Positions 18,204-25,804 of a stretch of 64,000 nucleotides of DNA are shown here, piece after piece. A model generated the notes under the pieces. That model made no database searches. It was not told the DNA's origin and was given only the letters and a program-made list of their open reading frames with translations. How positions within the stretch are numbered: the stretch's first letter is position 1; each line of letters begins with the position of its first letter. Both the position numbers and the translations under genes were made by a program. The DNA is from Paenibacillus sp. URB8-2 (GTDB lineage: Bacteria > Bacillota > Bacilli > Paenibacillales > Paenibacillaceae). The DNA is taken from contig NZ_AP023239.1 of assembly GCF_013393385.1 (NCBI RefSeq), forward strand, positions 992,001-1,056,000, given 5' to 3'.

Positions 18204-19316
18204 GTGAGAGTAAACCTGGTAAAGCATGAGAGTAGAGCTTCAACTTTATTTGATTTGATTAGATTTATGGTGGCCCTAATGGTTGTGGTATTTCATGGAG
18301 GGGTTGAATTAGTGCCTGGATACGAAGCGGTAATGGTTTTTTTTGTTTTAAGTGGTCTTTTTATATCCTCAAGTGTCGTTAAACAAATATCGGAAAACCG
18401 TTGGTCATGGAAGGTTTACCTTGTTAACAGGCTTTCACGACTTTGGGTTGTGCTAATACCTGCATTATTTTTAGCACTATTTTGGGCTAAATTGAGAATA
18501 GGTATATTCGGGAATGAAGAGAAATTTGTACGAGGATTAGGGTCAGATATCTTTTTAGGAAATATGTTTTTCTTACAGGGAATATTTACCCCTGTGTTCG
18601 CTCTAAATGGACCCTTATGGAGTTTAGCTTATGAGTTTTGGTATTATATTTTATTTCCTTGTATTGTTCATATTTTTTATGCTCCAAAAAAATCAACTAA
18701 GGCATTATATTTGGCTTTTGTTGTGCTACTTTTATTTTTTCTTGGTAAAGAAATTTTGATATATTTTCCAGTATGGCTGTTAGGCTCACTAGTAGTACTA
18801 ATAAAACCTTTATTGATACTAAAAAAGCTTCATAGGAAACTGATTATTTTTGCAGCTGCTTTATTCACTTTCTTGTCAATAAACTTGTTATATATAATCT
18901 TTCAAACAAATCACGCATTGGACTCAGAGGTTCAGTTGTTCATTGATTATTTAGTAGCATTTTCATTTTCCGTTTTATGTTATGTTATTATGTCCTTGTA
19001 TAACGATAACAGGGAGGATAAATCACTAAAAATTCCTCAGTTATGTAAGTACCTTGCGGGTTTTTCTTATACACTATACCTTACTCACTACCCTATTTTG
19101 CATTTTGTTCGAGACTATACTTTGTCACCCGACTTTGACCTTAATTTGAGTTCTTTGGTAAGTATGCTTGTGATAAATCCATTAATACTATTGACGGTAA
19201 TACTTTACGCTTTATTGATTTCTCGATACACCGAAAAACATACAAATAAGGTAAGACAATTTGTACTAAAAAATTTAAAAAGAGAAAAATATCTTAAACA
19301 AGATGCTACTTTGTAG
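18204..19316 (+). CDS. Acyltransferase family 3 membrane protein (OafA/YrhL-like)
   Basis: A 370-residue integral membrane protein with about ten hydrophobic segments. The start is GTG at 18204 after GGAGGGG. It has the acyltransferase-3 hallmarks: LFDLIRFMVALMVVVFHGG with the first conserved Arg and His, VMVFFVLSGLFIS, a KVYLVNRLSRLWVVLIPALF segment, and NGPLWSLAYEFWYYI. Such enzymes move acetyl groups onto surface sugars. The gene is strongly AT-rich compared with the other phage genes and lies between tail fibre and holin, a typical spot for lysogenic conversion genes. The upstream 150 bases are AT-rich with no convincing promoter. Confidence 0.88.
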   Translation: MRVNLVKHESRASTLFDLIRFMVALMVVVFHGGVELVPGYEAVMVFFVLSGLFISSSVVKQISENRWSWKVYLVNRLSRLWVVLIPALFLALFWAKLRIGIFGNEEKFVRGLGSDIFLGNMFFLQGIFTPVFALNGPLWSLAYEFWYYILFPCIVHIFYAPKKSTKALYLAFVVLLLFFLGKEILIYFPVWLLGSLVVLIKPLLILKKLHRKLIIFAAALFTFLSINLLYIIFQTNHALDSEVQLFIDYLVAFSFSVLCYVIMSLYNDNREDKSLKIPQLCKYLAGFSYTLYLTHYPILHFVRDYTLSPDFDLNLSSLVSMLVINPLILLTVILYALLISRYTEKHTNKVRQFVLKNLKREKYLKQDATL

Positions 19317-19379
19317 GACCATACTGCGCAGCAGAGGAGGTGATACTCCCGGTATGATCAAATTTAATAGCACATAGCT

Positions 19380-19438
19380 GACACGTCTCATGCAGGCGTG
19401 TTTTTATTTTGCCCTCGGATTGCCGGGGGCTAATTTTT
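19380..19438 (+). terminator. Two consecutive terminators before the lysis genes
   Basis: First, ACACG and CGTGT enclose an 11-base loop and are followed by TTTTATTTT. Second, GCCCTCGG pairs with CCGGGGGC (19411-19430) and is followed by TAATTTTT. They separate the acyltransferase from the lysis cassette. Confidence 0.65.
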
Positions 19439-19455
19439 AGACAGGGAGGATCATC

Positions 19456-19977
19456 ATGGTCAATCAACTGCGTCATTTCTTTACTACAATTTTTACAGCA
19501 GCGGTAGGATCGGGGCCGCGGGAGATCGCCGTAGGCGGCAGCAGCGTGATAGCGGGCTTGCTGGCGATGGCCGCAGGCTGGCTTGGCGGATACGACAAGC
19601 CATTGCAGTTCCTCGTCGTGCTCATGCTGGCTGACTACGCAAGCGGGTTGGCCGGAGCGTTCAAGACCAAGACGGTATCATCGGACATTATGTTCTGGGG
19701 CGGCGTCCGCAAGGCGACCGTCCTTTTTGTTGTCGGCCTCGCCGCGCTGGTTGATGATTGGGTGCAGCCGGGCGCGCCAGTGTTCAGGGCGGCGGCGATC
19801 ATGTTTTATATTGGACGCGAGGGGTTAAGCGTAGTCGAAAATTTTGGCGTGATCGGCGTGCCGCTGCCGGACAAGCTGCGGGATTACCTCCTGCAACTCA
19901 ACCAGGACAAGGCCCGCAATAACCCGGCCAAGCCGGAACATCCGGACAACAAACCTGGCAATGACCAAAGCGCATAG
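19456..19977 (+). CDS. Phage holin (Phage_holin_4/Bhl family)
   Basis: A 173-residue membrane protein with an AGGGAGGATC site. Hydrophobic segments lie at about residues 25-45, 50-70, 85-100 and 105-125. The motif LQFLVVLMLADYASGLAGAF followed by FWGGVRKATVLFVVGLAALV is characteristic of this holin family. The C-terminal tail is hydrophilic (NNPAKPEHPDNKPGNDQSA). Holins open the membrane so that the endolysin can reach the wall. It is directly upstream of the endolysin. Confidence 0.88.
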   Translation: MVNQLRHFFTTIFTAAVGSGPREIAVGGSSVIAGLLAMAAGWLGGYDKPLQFLVVLMLADYASGLAGAFKTKTVSSDIMFWGGVRKATVLFVVGLAALVDDWVQPGAPVFRAAAIMFYIGREGLSVVENFGVIGVPLPDKLRDYLLQLNQDKARNNPAKPEHPDNKPGNDQSA

Positions 19978-19988
19978 GAGGTAATGAG

Positions 19989-20828
19989 GTGACATTAACA
20001 CTTGAACAAGTAAAGAGTAAATCAGCCAAGCGGCTGTTGGGACTCGCGCCCGTCGTGCTGGCGGCGGCTTTGCTCTGGATAGAGCGGTGCTATACGCGGC
20101 GTGGTGTCGCGGTGATTATTACGCAAGGCTTGCGTACCTGCGCCGAGCAGGACGCGCTCTACGCCCTGGGGCGGACCGTGCCAGGTGACATTGTCACGAA
20201 CGCCAGAGGCGGGGAGAGCAATCACAACTTTGGGTACGCTATCGACTTTGCACTACTGCTGGAGGATGGCCGAACCGTGTCCTGGGATACGCTCCGGGAC
20301 GCGGATATAGACAGCCTGCCGGACTGGTCTGAAGCGATTGACGAAGCGGAGATTTGCGGATTCAAGTCCGGGGCCAAGTGGCGGACATTCAAGGACATGC
20401 CGCATCTTGAAATGACGTTCGGATTATCAACGGCAGATTTTCGAGCAGGCAAGCGGCCGATAGCGCCCCAGGTTAACGCCGTATTTTCGCAACTCACTAA
20501 ACTTAAGGAGGCGGACGAATTGAGTGCAGAGGATAAGAAGCGTCTGGACACACTGGAGGCGGCCATAGCTGAGCTTGGCGAGAGCCGGGACGTGCTGAAG
20601 AAGTCGGTCCTGGAGCAAGGCAACACAATCGACAAGGTGGTGGACCGGGTGGCCGGGTTGGAGCGCCGCGCAGCGCTACCTACAGTTCCAGTGTGGGCAG
20701 ACAAGGCCGTGAAAGCCGCGCATGACGCTGGGCTGATCGACATGCCAAACGGCGGCAGCGTGGACCTGTACCGGATTCTGACTGTGTTGTACCGTGCGGG
20801 GCTACTGGCCATAGACGAGGAGGATTAA
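19989..20828 (+). CDS. Endolysin, M15-type L-alanyl-D-glutamate peptidase
   Basis: A 279-residue protein with a GTG start at 19989 after GGAGGTAATGAG. The catalytic domain (about residues 1-155) has the zinc ligands in SNHNFGYAIDF (His and Asp) and MPHLEM (His), as in CwlK and Ply500-like peptidases that cut peptidoglycan stems. A charged coiled-coil linker follows (residues 165-225). The C-terminal segment VPVWADKAVKAAHDAGLID resembles one short SLH-like wall-binding unit. There is no signal peptide, so release depends on the neighbouring holins. Confidence 0.88.
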   Translation: MTLTLEQVKSKSAKRLLGLAPVVLAAALLWIERCYTRRGVAVIITQGLRTCAEQDALYALGRTVPGDIVTNARGGESNHNFGYAIDFALLLEDGRTVSWDTLRDADIDSLPDWSEAIDEAEICGFKSGAKWRTFKDMPHLEMTFGLSTADFRAGKRPIAPQVNAVFSQLTKLKEADELSAEDKKRLDTLEAAIAELGESRDVLKKSVLEQGNTIDKVVDRVAGLERRAALPTVPVWADKAVKAAHDAGLIDMPNGGSVDLYRILTVLYRAGLLAIDEED

Positions 20829-20831
20829 TTC

Positions 20832-21110
20832 ATGGAAAACCAAAACCTGACTGACGTTCTGGCCTTTGCCAGTCTCATCGCCGTATTTGTGCTAGCCGCC
20901 GTACAGTTGGTCAAGAACACCGTCAACATCCCGAAGAACATCATCCCGCTGATCGGCGTTGTGATCGGCCTGGTGATCGGTTGGGCAGCTGCTCCGTTTA
21001 CGGACCTTGGCCTGACGCTGCGGCTCTGGTCCGGAGCATTAGCCGGCCTGTCGGCTACGGGCCTGTTTGAGCTGGCGTTCAGCAAGCGGGACGGAACGAC
21101 GAAAGAATAA
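20832..21110 (+). CDS. Second holin (A118-type small holin)
   Basis: A 92-residue membrane protein with three hydrophobic segments (about 9-27, 35-53, 63-83), including IIPLIGVVIGLVIGWAAAPF and LWSGALAGLSATGLFE. This pattern matches small class I holins of the Listeria A118 type as I recall them. The ribosome binding site GAGGAGGATT lies in the end of the endolysin gene. With the first holin the cassette is holin-endolysin-holin; one of the two could instead act as an antiholin. Confidence 0.78.
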   Translation: MENQNLTDVLAFASLIAVFVLAAVQLVKNTVNIPKNIIPLIGVVIGLVIGWAAAPFTDLGLTLRLWSGALAGLSATGLFELAFSKRDGTTKE

Positions 21111-21248
21111 TCATTTACACTTATCAAAAAATGGTTTTTATATGTTAATTATTAGTTAAAATTACAAGTCATTCGTTCGACAGATATCGACAGATTATTT
21201 AAGAGGTAAATATTACAATACACATTAACGAACACGCTACTCCAATAT

Positions 21249-21270
21249 TTGTATAGTCATAGCTATACAA
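21249..21270. repeat. Perfect 8-bp inverted repeat downstream of the HTH gene
   Basis: TTGTATAG and CTATACAA are separated by six bases. It lies just beyond the 3' end of the minus-strand HTH gene in an otherwise empty AT-rich stretch (21111-21293). It could be a regulator binding site; no T tract makes it a terminator. Confidence 0.4.
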
Positions 21271-21293
21271 TCTTCCGGGGAGAGCCGACTGGC

Positions 21294-21512
21294 TCAGTGG
21301 AGTACCATTAATTCGTATAAGTCCTCCATTTGGCAATTTAGTGCATAGGCAACTGTAGCGGCTGCATCGTATGACATCATTTCTCGGTTATTCACCCAGT
21401 TAGATATCTGTTGCCGGGAATACCCTGTCCTACGAGACAATTCCGCTTGCGAGGTCTTTGCCCTTGCTAGTAAGTATCTCAGTCGGCATCTCCCACGGGA
21501 GATTTTAGCCAC
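21294..21512 (-). CDS. Cro/CI-type helix-turn-helix regulator
   Basis: A 72-residue protein that is essentially one XRE-type DNA-binding domain: LLARAKTSQAELSRRTGYSR, then QQISNWVNNREMMSYDAAA and a closing helix. The GTG start at 21512 has AAGGAG ten bases upstream. It runs opposite to the phage late genes and has an extended -10 promoter. It lies in the cargo cassette between lysis genes and attachment site, so it is probably expressed in the lysogen. Its target is unknown; the main phage repressor is expected outside this window. Confidence 0.8.
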   Translation of the reverse strand: MAKISRGRCRLRYLLARAKTSQAELSRRTGYSRQQISNWVNNREMMSYDAAATVAYALNCQMEDLYELMVLH

Positions 21513-21561
21513 TTAGCGTTAGCTCCTTATGGAATGGAGATGGTAATAGACATTCAACTAA

Positions 21562-21570
21562 ATTATAGCA
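21562..21570 (-). promoter_or_regulatory. Extended -10 promoter of the HTH regulator
   Basis: On the minus strand the sequence reads TGCTATAAT, an extended -10 element, about 50 bases ahead of the GTG start. No good -35 box is seen. Confidence 0.4.
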
Positions 21571-21642
21571 CGCTACAAGTTGATGAGACATAGCAATGGT
21601 TCGTCCTGGTCGACGAATCAAGACACCTGGAGGGGGAGAGCT

Positions 21643-21795
21643 GTGGATACACACGAAATAATATTTGATGTAACACCCGATAGAACCTATTTAGATATAT
21701 TGGTGAAGGCTACTCTCGTTACTAAGGGGGCTGTGCTGCCAGCGAAAGCTAAAGTAATTACTCCAGAGCGAGTATTTGATTTAACAATAGTATAA
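21643..21795 (+). CDS. Small phage cargo protein, unknown
   Basis: A 50-residue protein. The GTG start at 21643 is chosen because GGAGGGGGAG lies directly upstream; an in-frame ATG at 21580 lacks such a site. The protein is beta-rich (DTHEIIFDVTPDRTYLDILV, then a KAKVITPERVFDLTIV end). No family is recognised. It converges on the minus-strand gene at 21840-22055, with both stop codons inside one long inverted repeat. Confidence 0.5.
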   Translation: MDTHEIIFDVTPDRTYLDILVKATLVTKGAVLPAKAKVITPERVFDLTIV

Positions 21796-21844
21796 TAGTA
21801 AGAAGCCCGTTGAGCATTAAGTCAACGGGCTTCTTACTATTATA
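21791..21844. terminator. Bidirectional terminator with 23-base perfect arms
   Basis: Arms at 21791-21813 and 21822-21844 are perfect reverse complements around an eight-base loop. The core is AGAAGCCCGTTGA with TCAACGGGCTTCT. The outer ends contain the TAA stop codons of both converging genes, so each gene's end is part of the shared terminator. Confidence 0.8.
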
Positions 21845-22055
21845 CGTCTACTTCTTCCCATCCAGGCGGAAGTGGATCGTCCGGAGCCGGCTCCAAGTAC
21901 TCCGGCTCGATACTGGCCAGAAGTGGTTCGCCGATGTCGATTAAGACAGTTCTGGTTCCTTTGGCCAAGACTCTGCCGGTGCGGCCGCCGTAACCGCTTG
22001 GGTGATTCTCTGCGATCAGGACGCGTTGGCCTGGCGTAATGTCGTTAATGTTCAT
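21840..22055 (-). CDS. Small acidic phage cargo protein, unknown
   Basis: A 71-residue protein with the start preceded by GGGGATGTTATAA. The first part (INDITPGQRVLIAENHPSGYGG, given here as ITPGQRVLIAE plus a Gly-rich turn, then TGRVLAKGTRTVLIDIGE) looks like a small SH3- or KOW-like beta barrel. The C terminus is acidic and Pro-rich (PEYLEPAPDDPLPPGWEEV). It is the last gene before the attachment site. No function is recognised. Confidence 0.6.
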   Translation of the reverse strand: MNINDITPGQRVLIAENHPSGYGGRTGRVLAKGTRTVLIDIGEPLLASIEPEYLEPAPDDPLPPGWEEVDV

Positions 22056-22072
22056 TTATAACATCCCCTTTA

Positions 22073-22092
22073 ATGGGGCAAAAATGGGGCAA
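22073..22092. promoter_or_regulatory. Candidate integrase arm-type sites
   Basis: ATGGGGCAA occurs twice, at 22073-22081 and 22084-22092, with an 11-base period (one helical turn). It lies about 110 bases inside the prophage end. Phage tyrosine integrases often bind such short direct repeats next to the core site. The assignment rests on location and spacing. Confidence 0.4.
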
Positions 22093-22204
22093 TAAAATCG
22101 TTTCGCCGTGGCAAAGATAGTCCGTTTTGGCCGCTCATATATTCTTTTTATTCTATATAATATGCGGTTTTTCAGCGATTCGGACTTACTGTCATATGCC
22201 AGAA

Positions 22205-22250
22205 TCAGCCTTCCAAGCTGATAGCGTGGGTTCGATTCCCATCACCCGCT
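22205..22250 (+). other. Right attachment site: 3' half of tRNA-Gly(UCC)
   Basis: The sequence from the anticodon stem (TCAGC, loop CTTCCAA with anticodon TCC, GCTGA) through the T arm (GTGGGTTCGATTCCCAT) to the acceptor strand (CACCCGCT) matches the 3' half of a tRNA-Gly(UCC). The bases to the left do not form a D arm or a GCGGGTG acceptor strand, so this is not a whole tRNA gene. It is what remains when a prophage integrates into a tRNA gene; the functional copy should be at the left end. The exact left limit of the core is unknown. Confidence 0.85.
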
Positions 22251-22261
22251 TACTGCGTCAT

Positions 22262-22292
22262 AAAGACTTCTGCGCTGCAGAGGTCTTTTTTG
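22262..22292 (+). terminator. Terminator of the original tRNA-Gly gene
   Basis: AGACTTCTGC pairs with GCAGAGGTCT (one G-U) around a three-base loop, followed by six T. It sits just after the tRNA 3' half and is chromosomal. Confidence 0.75.
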
Positions 22293-22319
22293 TTATATCT
22301 ATCCGCATCACTGTTGTTC

Positions 22320-22520
22320 TTATACGGCTTTAGATTTGCCGGGGGATTCTTGATTCGTTTCCTGGCGGGGAGCCGTTGTTACTTCAAGGGGAACTGCTTC
22401 TTCCGCGCTTCTCAGCTTCTTCAGAACGTCATACACACTCGTGATTTCCGTGGTGTCGATAATGATCTCTTTGCTGTCCGATGCTCCGGACACTTTAAAA
22501 CGCCAACGTTTATTTTCCAT
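22320..22520 (-). CDS. Small hypothetical protein
   Basis: A 66-residue protein. The start at 22520 is chosen because GAGGAG lies nine bases upstream; an ATG further up at 22565 has no site. It contains RWRFKVSGASDSKEIIIDTT and a helix (VYDVLKKLRSAEEAV), with a polar C-terminal tail. No known family is recognised. It is the first gene beyond the prophage and runs divergently from the LysR gene. Confidence 0.55.
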   Translation of the reverse strand: MENKRWRFKVSGASDSKEIIIDTTEITSVYDVLKKLRSAEEAVPLEVTTAPRQETNQESPGKSKAV

Positions 22521-22652
22521 GGGTTTTTGCTCCTCTTCAATGGATTTCTTTTGTAATTCCATCATAATGGGAGATACGAATCATGTATAATGAAGGGAAA
22601 TGATGGAGGACATCACTGTGGCTGATAGCTAAAAAGAGGGGAGCGTGCTGGG

Positions 22653-23552
22653 ATGGATATTGGCCTTCTGAAGGTTTTTATGGCGGTCGCCGAGGAAGGG
22701 AGCATTTCAAAAGCGGCTCAAACTCTTAACTATGTACAATCGAATGTAACGGCAAGAATTCAGCAGCTGGAGCAGGAGCTGAAGACTCCACTCTTTTACC
22801 GGCACAGCCGGGGGATCACGCTGACTTCGGCGGGTCAGACCCTTATGACGTATACCGAGAAGATTTTAAACCTGCTGGAGGAAGCGGAGAAAGCAGTTCT
22901 GGATTCGCCAATTCCCAAGGGCTCCATTACGATTGGCTCCGATACGACGGCGGCCATACGCTTGCCCTCTATTTTATCCGCCTATCGCGGAAAATTTCCT
23001 GAGGTCGAAGTCCATCTGGAAATCGGATTAACCGATCATCTCATCAATGCCGTCCTGCAGTATTCCGTTAACGGAGCCTTTGTGGATGGGCCGGTCGAGC
23101 ATCCGGACATTATTCAGGAGCTTATCATTAACGAACGTTTGGGTCTGATCATACCGGAAACGATGGATTTTCGCGGGCTCCGAACCATTCAGGACAGGAC
23201 ACTTCTGATCTTAAACCCAGACTGCATGTATCGGCTGCAGTTAGAAGAGTGGCTCCGGGACGAAGGCTTCCGTCTAGCCAAAATCATGCAGTTCGGAACG
23301 ATGGAAGGGCTGCTGGGCTGTGTAAAAGCGGGGATCGGCTTTGCAGTGCTGCCTGTATCTTATTTTAATAAGCTGAATGTCAAGGACGGCATCCGGTGCT
23401 ATCCCTTTCCGGAGAGGTACCGGGAAGTTCCGACGGTTTTTATTCGGCGGCGCGATCTGTACATGACGAGCGCCTTTCATAAATTTATCGAGGAGCTAAA
23501 GGAGCATCTGCCGGAGGGGCTGGCGTGCGGAGTCGAGGCTTCGGAATCTTAG
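22653..23552 (+). CDS. LysR family transcriptional regulator
   Basis: A 299-residue protein of normal LysR length. The N-terminal winged helix (LKVFMAVAEEGSISKAAQTL, then VQSNVTARIQQLEQELKTPL and FYRHSRGITLTSAGQ) is followed by an effector domain (KGSITIGSDTTAAIRLPSIL onward). The pattern resembles the CzcR/YtlI-like group, but the ligand cannot be told. The start is supported by GAGGGGAG upstream. No obvious target gene lies divergent apart from the small protein at 22320. Confidence 0.88.
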   Translation: MDIGLLKVFMAVAEEGSISKAAQTLNYVQSNVTARIQQLEQELKTPLFYRHSRGITLTSAGQTLMTYTEKILNLLEEAEKAVLDSPIPKGSITIGSDTTAAIRLPSILSAYRGKFPEVEVHLEIGLTDHLINAVLQYSVNGAFVDGPVEHPDIIQELIINERLGLIIPETMDFRGLRTIQDRTLLILNPDCMYRLQLEEWLRDEGFRLAKIMQFGTMEGLLGCVKAGIGFAVLPVSYFNKLNVKDGIRCYPFPERYREVPTVFIRRRDLYMTSAFHKFIEELKEHLPEGLACGVEASES

Positions 23553-23562
23553 GAATAAATCC

Positions 23563-23607
23563 GAAATCAACCGGGTCGAAACCAACCGGGTCGAAACCAA
23601 CCGGTCT
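23563..23607. repeat. Three 15-bp tandem repeats after the LysR gene
   Basis: The unit GAAACCAACCGGGTC occurs three times with small differences (23563, 23578, 23593). It lies between the LysR stop codon and its terminator. Confidence 0.75.
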
Positions 23608-23659
23608 CATATAGCAAGAGGCTGTCCAAAAAGTGTTCGGAGTAGATGGAAGCAACCCA

Positions 23660-23707
23660 AAAATGACCTCAAAATCCGCAGTCATGTGGAAGGTGAGGTC
23701 ATTTTTT
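23660..23707. terminator. Terminator between LysR and stalk-protein genes
   Basis: AAAATGACCTCA (23660-23671) pairs with TGAGGTCATTTT (23694-23705), followed by T. The loop holds a smaller stem. The perfect arms could serve transcripts from both sides. Confidence 0.75.
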
Positions 23708-23811
23708 GTAGCCGAAATTAGTTTAAAGCGGGGGGCCGTTTACGGACCTGCATGTACGATGGTGTGAGAGGACGGGGACATGCCGCCCCCTCCTATTCGA
23801 TCGTTTACTGC

Positions 23812-25599
23812 TTATTTTACGACAATGGTGAAGCTGACAATGGCGGCCAGGTCGGCCAAAGGAACGCTCCGCGGCGGATTATACAGCGTAACGGTGTAGC
23901 TCCCTTTCCCCTTGTCCGGCTTGATTCGGTAAGAGAATTGGCCATCCTTGGCCACCGGAAAGCTAACGGCCTTGCTTTCTCTGCCGTTAACCGGACGAAG
24001 AGTGAGCCTCAAGGAAGAGAAGCTGTTGCCTCCGGCTTGTATAACACCGCTTAAATCGACATAGGAGGAAGTCTCGGCGTAGCCCGCCGGCCAGTCGGTT
24101 CCGTCGCTTGAGGTCAGCTTCAGATTAAGGGTCAAGGAGTCATAGGCCGGGTTGCCGCTGTAGCGGAAAGGAATGTCGGCCGCGGTTAATGCGGAATTGA
24201 CTGGAATCGTGTTGATGATGCGTCCGGTTATAGAGTCACGGTATACGAATTCATTTTCCCCGGGTAGAAGAGGAATGCTGACCTGGTACATGCTATATTT
24301 TCGCCCGTTATAGCCTTGAGGAGGCTTGCTCTGTTGATAGCTGTATGAACCAAATGAGCCAATCCGGCTGCTTTCATAGAAAAAGTTCCCGGTTCCTAAA
24401 ACGGACACGGAGAGAGTGGCGCTGGATGCCTTAAGGGGCCGGTTGTTCGTGAACCAAGTGCTGTATTGGATTTTGCCCGTCTTAGCTGCAGAAGTATAGC
24501 TGAACGTAAGCCCCAAATGCTCATGCAAAAAATTGAGCGGCACCAGCGTAATGCCGTTTTGCCTGCGGACTTTGATCGTGGCGATTTTTTGGCTTCCTTT
24601 ATAAACTTGGCCGGTTTTTAAATTAAGCTTAAGCTGATTGTAATATCCGCTCTCCGAGAAATACACGGCATTCTCTGACGGGACGGTCTGTATATGCCCT
24701 TGAATAAATGCAATAGCATCTTTTAAAGGGAAATAAGGATTTCCATTCACAAGGATGGGGGCGCTGCTTAGGACAATTCGCTTATTTTCCCGGGGCAGAA
24801 AAGCGGATGTACGTCCAAGCTGCCAGTTCAGTTCCATGCCGAGGGGGAGCAGCACCACATCCGCCTGATTCAGCAGATTAATGACCGGCCGGAAGCTGTA
24901 GAGTACCGACACAAAATCAGTCAGGGTGGTATGGCTTACCAACGTGTAGCCCGACTTGCCGCCATAAGACCAATACGCGGAGTAAACGGCGCTGCTGCCG
25001 GTGCCCGATACGTTAATGATGCCTTTTGAATCAGCGGACAAAGGCGTCGCGAACTTCGCCGCTTGGGAGAAAGCCTGAACAAGCTGACGCTTGCGGTTCT
25101 CCGTTCCTGCTGCGGCGGAATCGGCATACATCGCCCAACCGTTCTTTGCAAGCAGAAGGGTATCTCCATGCGGAAATGACGATTGGGCCGCTCCGGCCGA
25201 AGCTTCCATCAAGACGTCGCCCGGTTTCCTGGCAGGCGATGCCGTACCGGGCAGGCTGCTGGCGGCGGCAGGAACCTTGTCTGTTGTGTAAAGCTGGATG
25301 GCATAGCCCTCCTGTGTCAGGCGGCTTGAAATGCCGTAGTACAACTGGCCGGAATCCGGTAAGCGGGTAGGGAGATAGGCGGTCACGGGACTGGATTTGT
25401 ACAGTTCATTTGCTAACGTTTCCCAGATGCTGCGGTACCCGAAGCCGGGGTCCAGCACGACTTGTTCGACGGTTGAGCTAGACGCTTCTTCTGCGGCTGC
25501 GCTTCTCCCTGCGTAAGGAATCAGGCCGGCGACAAGAAACACAAGAAGGAACGCGGCGGTCCATTTGAAAGCGGGTTTGCTCCCATAAACGCTGTTCAC
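23812..25599 (-). CDS. Secreted protein with a copper amine oxidase N-terminal-like (stalk) domain
   Basis: A 595-residue exported protein. The signal peptide (hydrophobic FLLVFLVAGLIPYAG, cleavage near AAAEE) is followed by about 210 residues of unknown fold. A stalk domain comes next, about residues 265-365 (NGNPYFPLKDAIAFIQGHIQ, then GITLVPLNFLHEHLGLTFSY). The C-terminal beta-rich part (about 390-595) looks like Ig-type domains. Stalk domains are very common in Paenibacillus surface proteins and do not imply amine oxidase activity. The start has an AGGAGGTACC site. It is a single gene with terminators on both sides. Confidence 0.75.
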   Translation of the reverse strand: MNSVYGSKPAFKWTAAFLLVFLVAGLIPYAGRSAAAEEASSSTVEQVVLDPGFGYRSIWETLANELYKSSPVTAYLPTRLPDSGQLYYGISSRLTQEGYAIQLYTTDKVPAAASSLPGTASPARKPGDVLMEASAGAAQSSFPHGDTLLLAKNGWAMYADSAAAGTENRKRQLVQAFSQAAKFATPLSADSKGIINVSGTGSSAVYSAYWSYGGKSGYTLVSHTTLTDFVSVLYSFRPVINLLNQADVVLLPLGMELNWQLGRTSAFLPRENKRIVLSSAPILVNGNPYFPLKDAIAFIQGHIQTVPSENAVYFSESGYYNQLKLNLKTGQVYKGSQKIATIKVRRQNGITLVPLNFLHEHLGLTFSYTSAAKTGKIQYSTWFTNNRPLKASSATLSVSVLGTGNFFYESSRIGSFGSYSYQQSKPPQGYNGRKYSMYQVSIPLLPGENEFVYRDSITGRIINTIPVNSALTAADIPFRYSGNPAYDSLTLNLKLTSSDGTDWPAGYAETSSYVDLSGVIQAGGNSFSSLRLTLRPVNGRESKAVSFPVAKDGQFSYRIKPDKGKGSYTVTLYNPPRSVPLADLAAIVSFTIVVK

Positions 25600-25719
25600 T
25601 ATTTGGTACCTCCTTAGGCGGTTATTTGTCTTTTAATAAGCAGAGGCTCAATAAATAGACGCAATGAATTTCCAAAAGTTTCAAATTATTTGGGGTTCGA
25701 CGTCTTTGGAAAAACGCAT

Positions 25720-25749
25720 AAAGCCCCGAACCGTTTGGTTCGGGGCTTT
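25720..25749. terminator. Bidirectional terminator downstream of catalase
   Basis: AAAGCCCCGAACC pairs with GGTTCGGGGCTTT around a four-base loop. It lies 55 bases beyond the catalase stop codon on the minus strand. Confidence 0.85.
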
Positions 25750-25804
25750 CCTAAAGAGATATGAACGTCTGGAGGCAGCTTCCTATTCGAGACCGTGGCG
25801 GGGC

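Larger units (their letters stand above)
1..22250. mobile_element. Prophage (siphovirus type), right-hand part, ending in tRNA-Gly
   Basis: A continuous plus-strand block follows the usual late-gene order of tailed phages: sigma-like regulator, terminase, portal, capsid, head-tail joining, tail, fibre, holin, endolysin. It ends at an orphan 3' half of a tRNA-Gly(UCC) gene at 22205-22250, after which gene content becomes ordinary chromosome. Gene order and the paired minor capsid proteins resemble the A118/SPP1-like siphoviruses of Firmicutes. All structural genes look intact, so the phage could be inducible. Integrase, repressor, replication genes and the left attachment site lie outside the window. 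Confidence 0.93.

Noticed and set aside
22127..22333. Plus-strand frame across the attachment site
   Set aside because: It would run through the tRNA half and its terminator, with no ribosome binding site.
23618..23707. Possible insertion sequence remnant (AGGCTGTCCAAAAAG beside an inverted repeat)
   Set aside because: The words recall IS ends, but no transposase fragment or target duplication is visible; the stem is adequately explained as a terminator.
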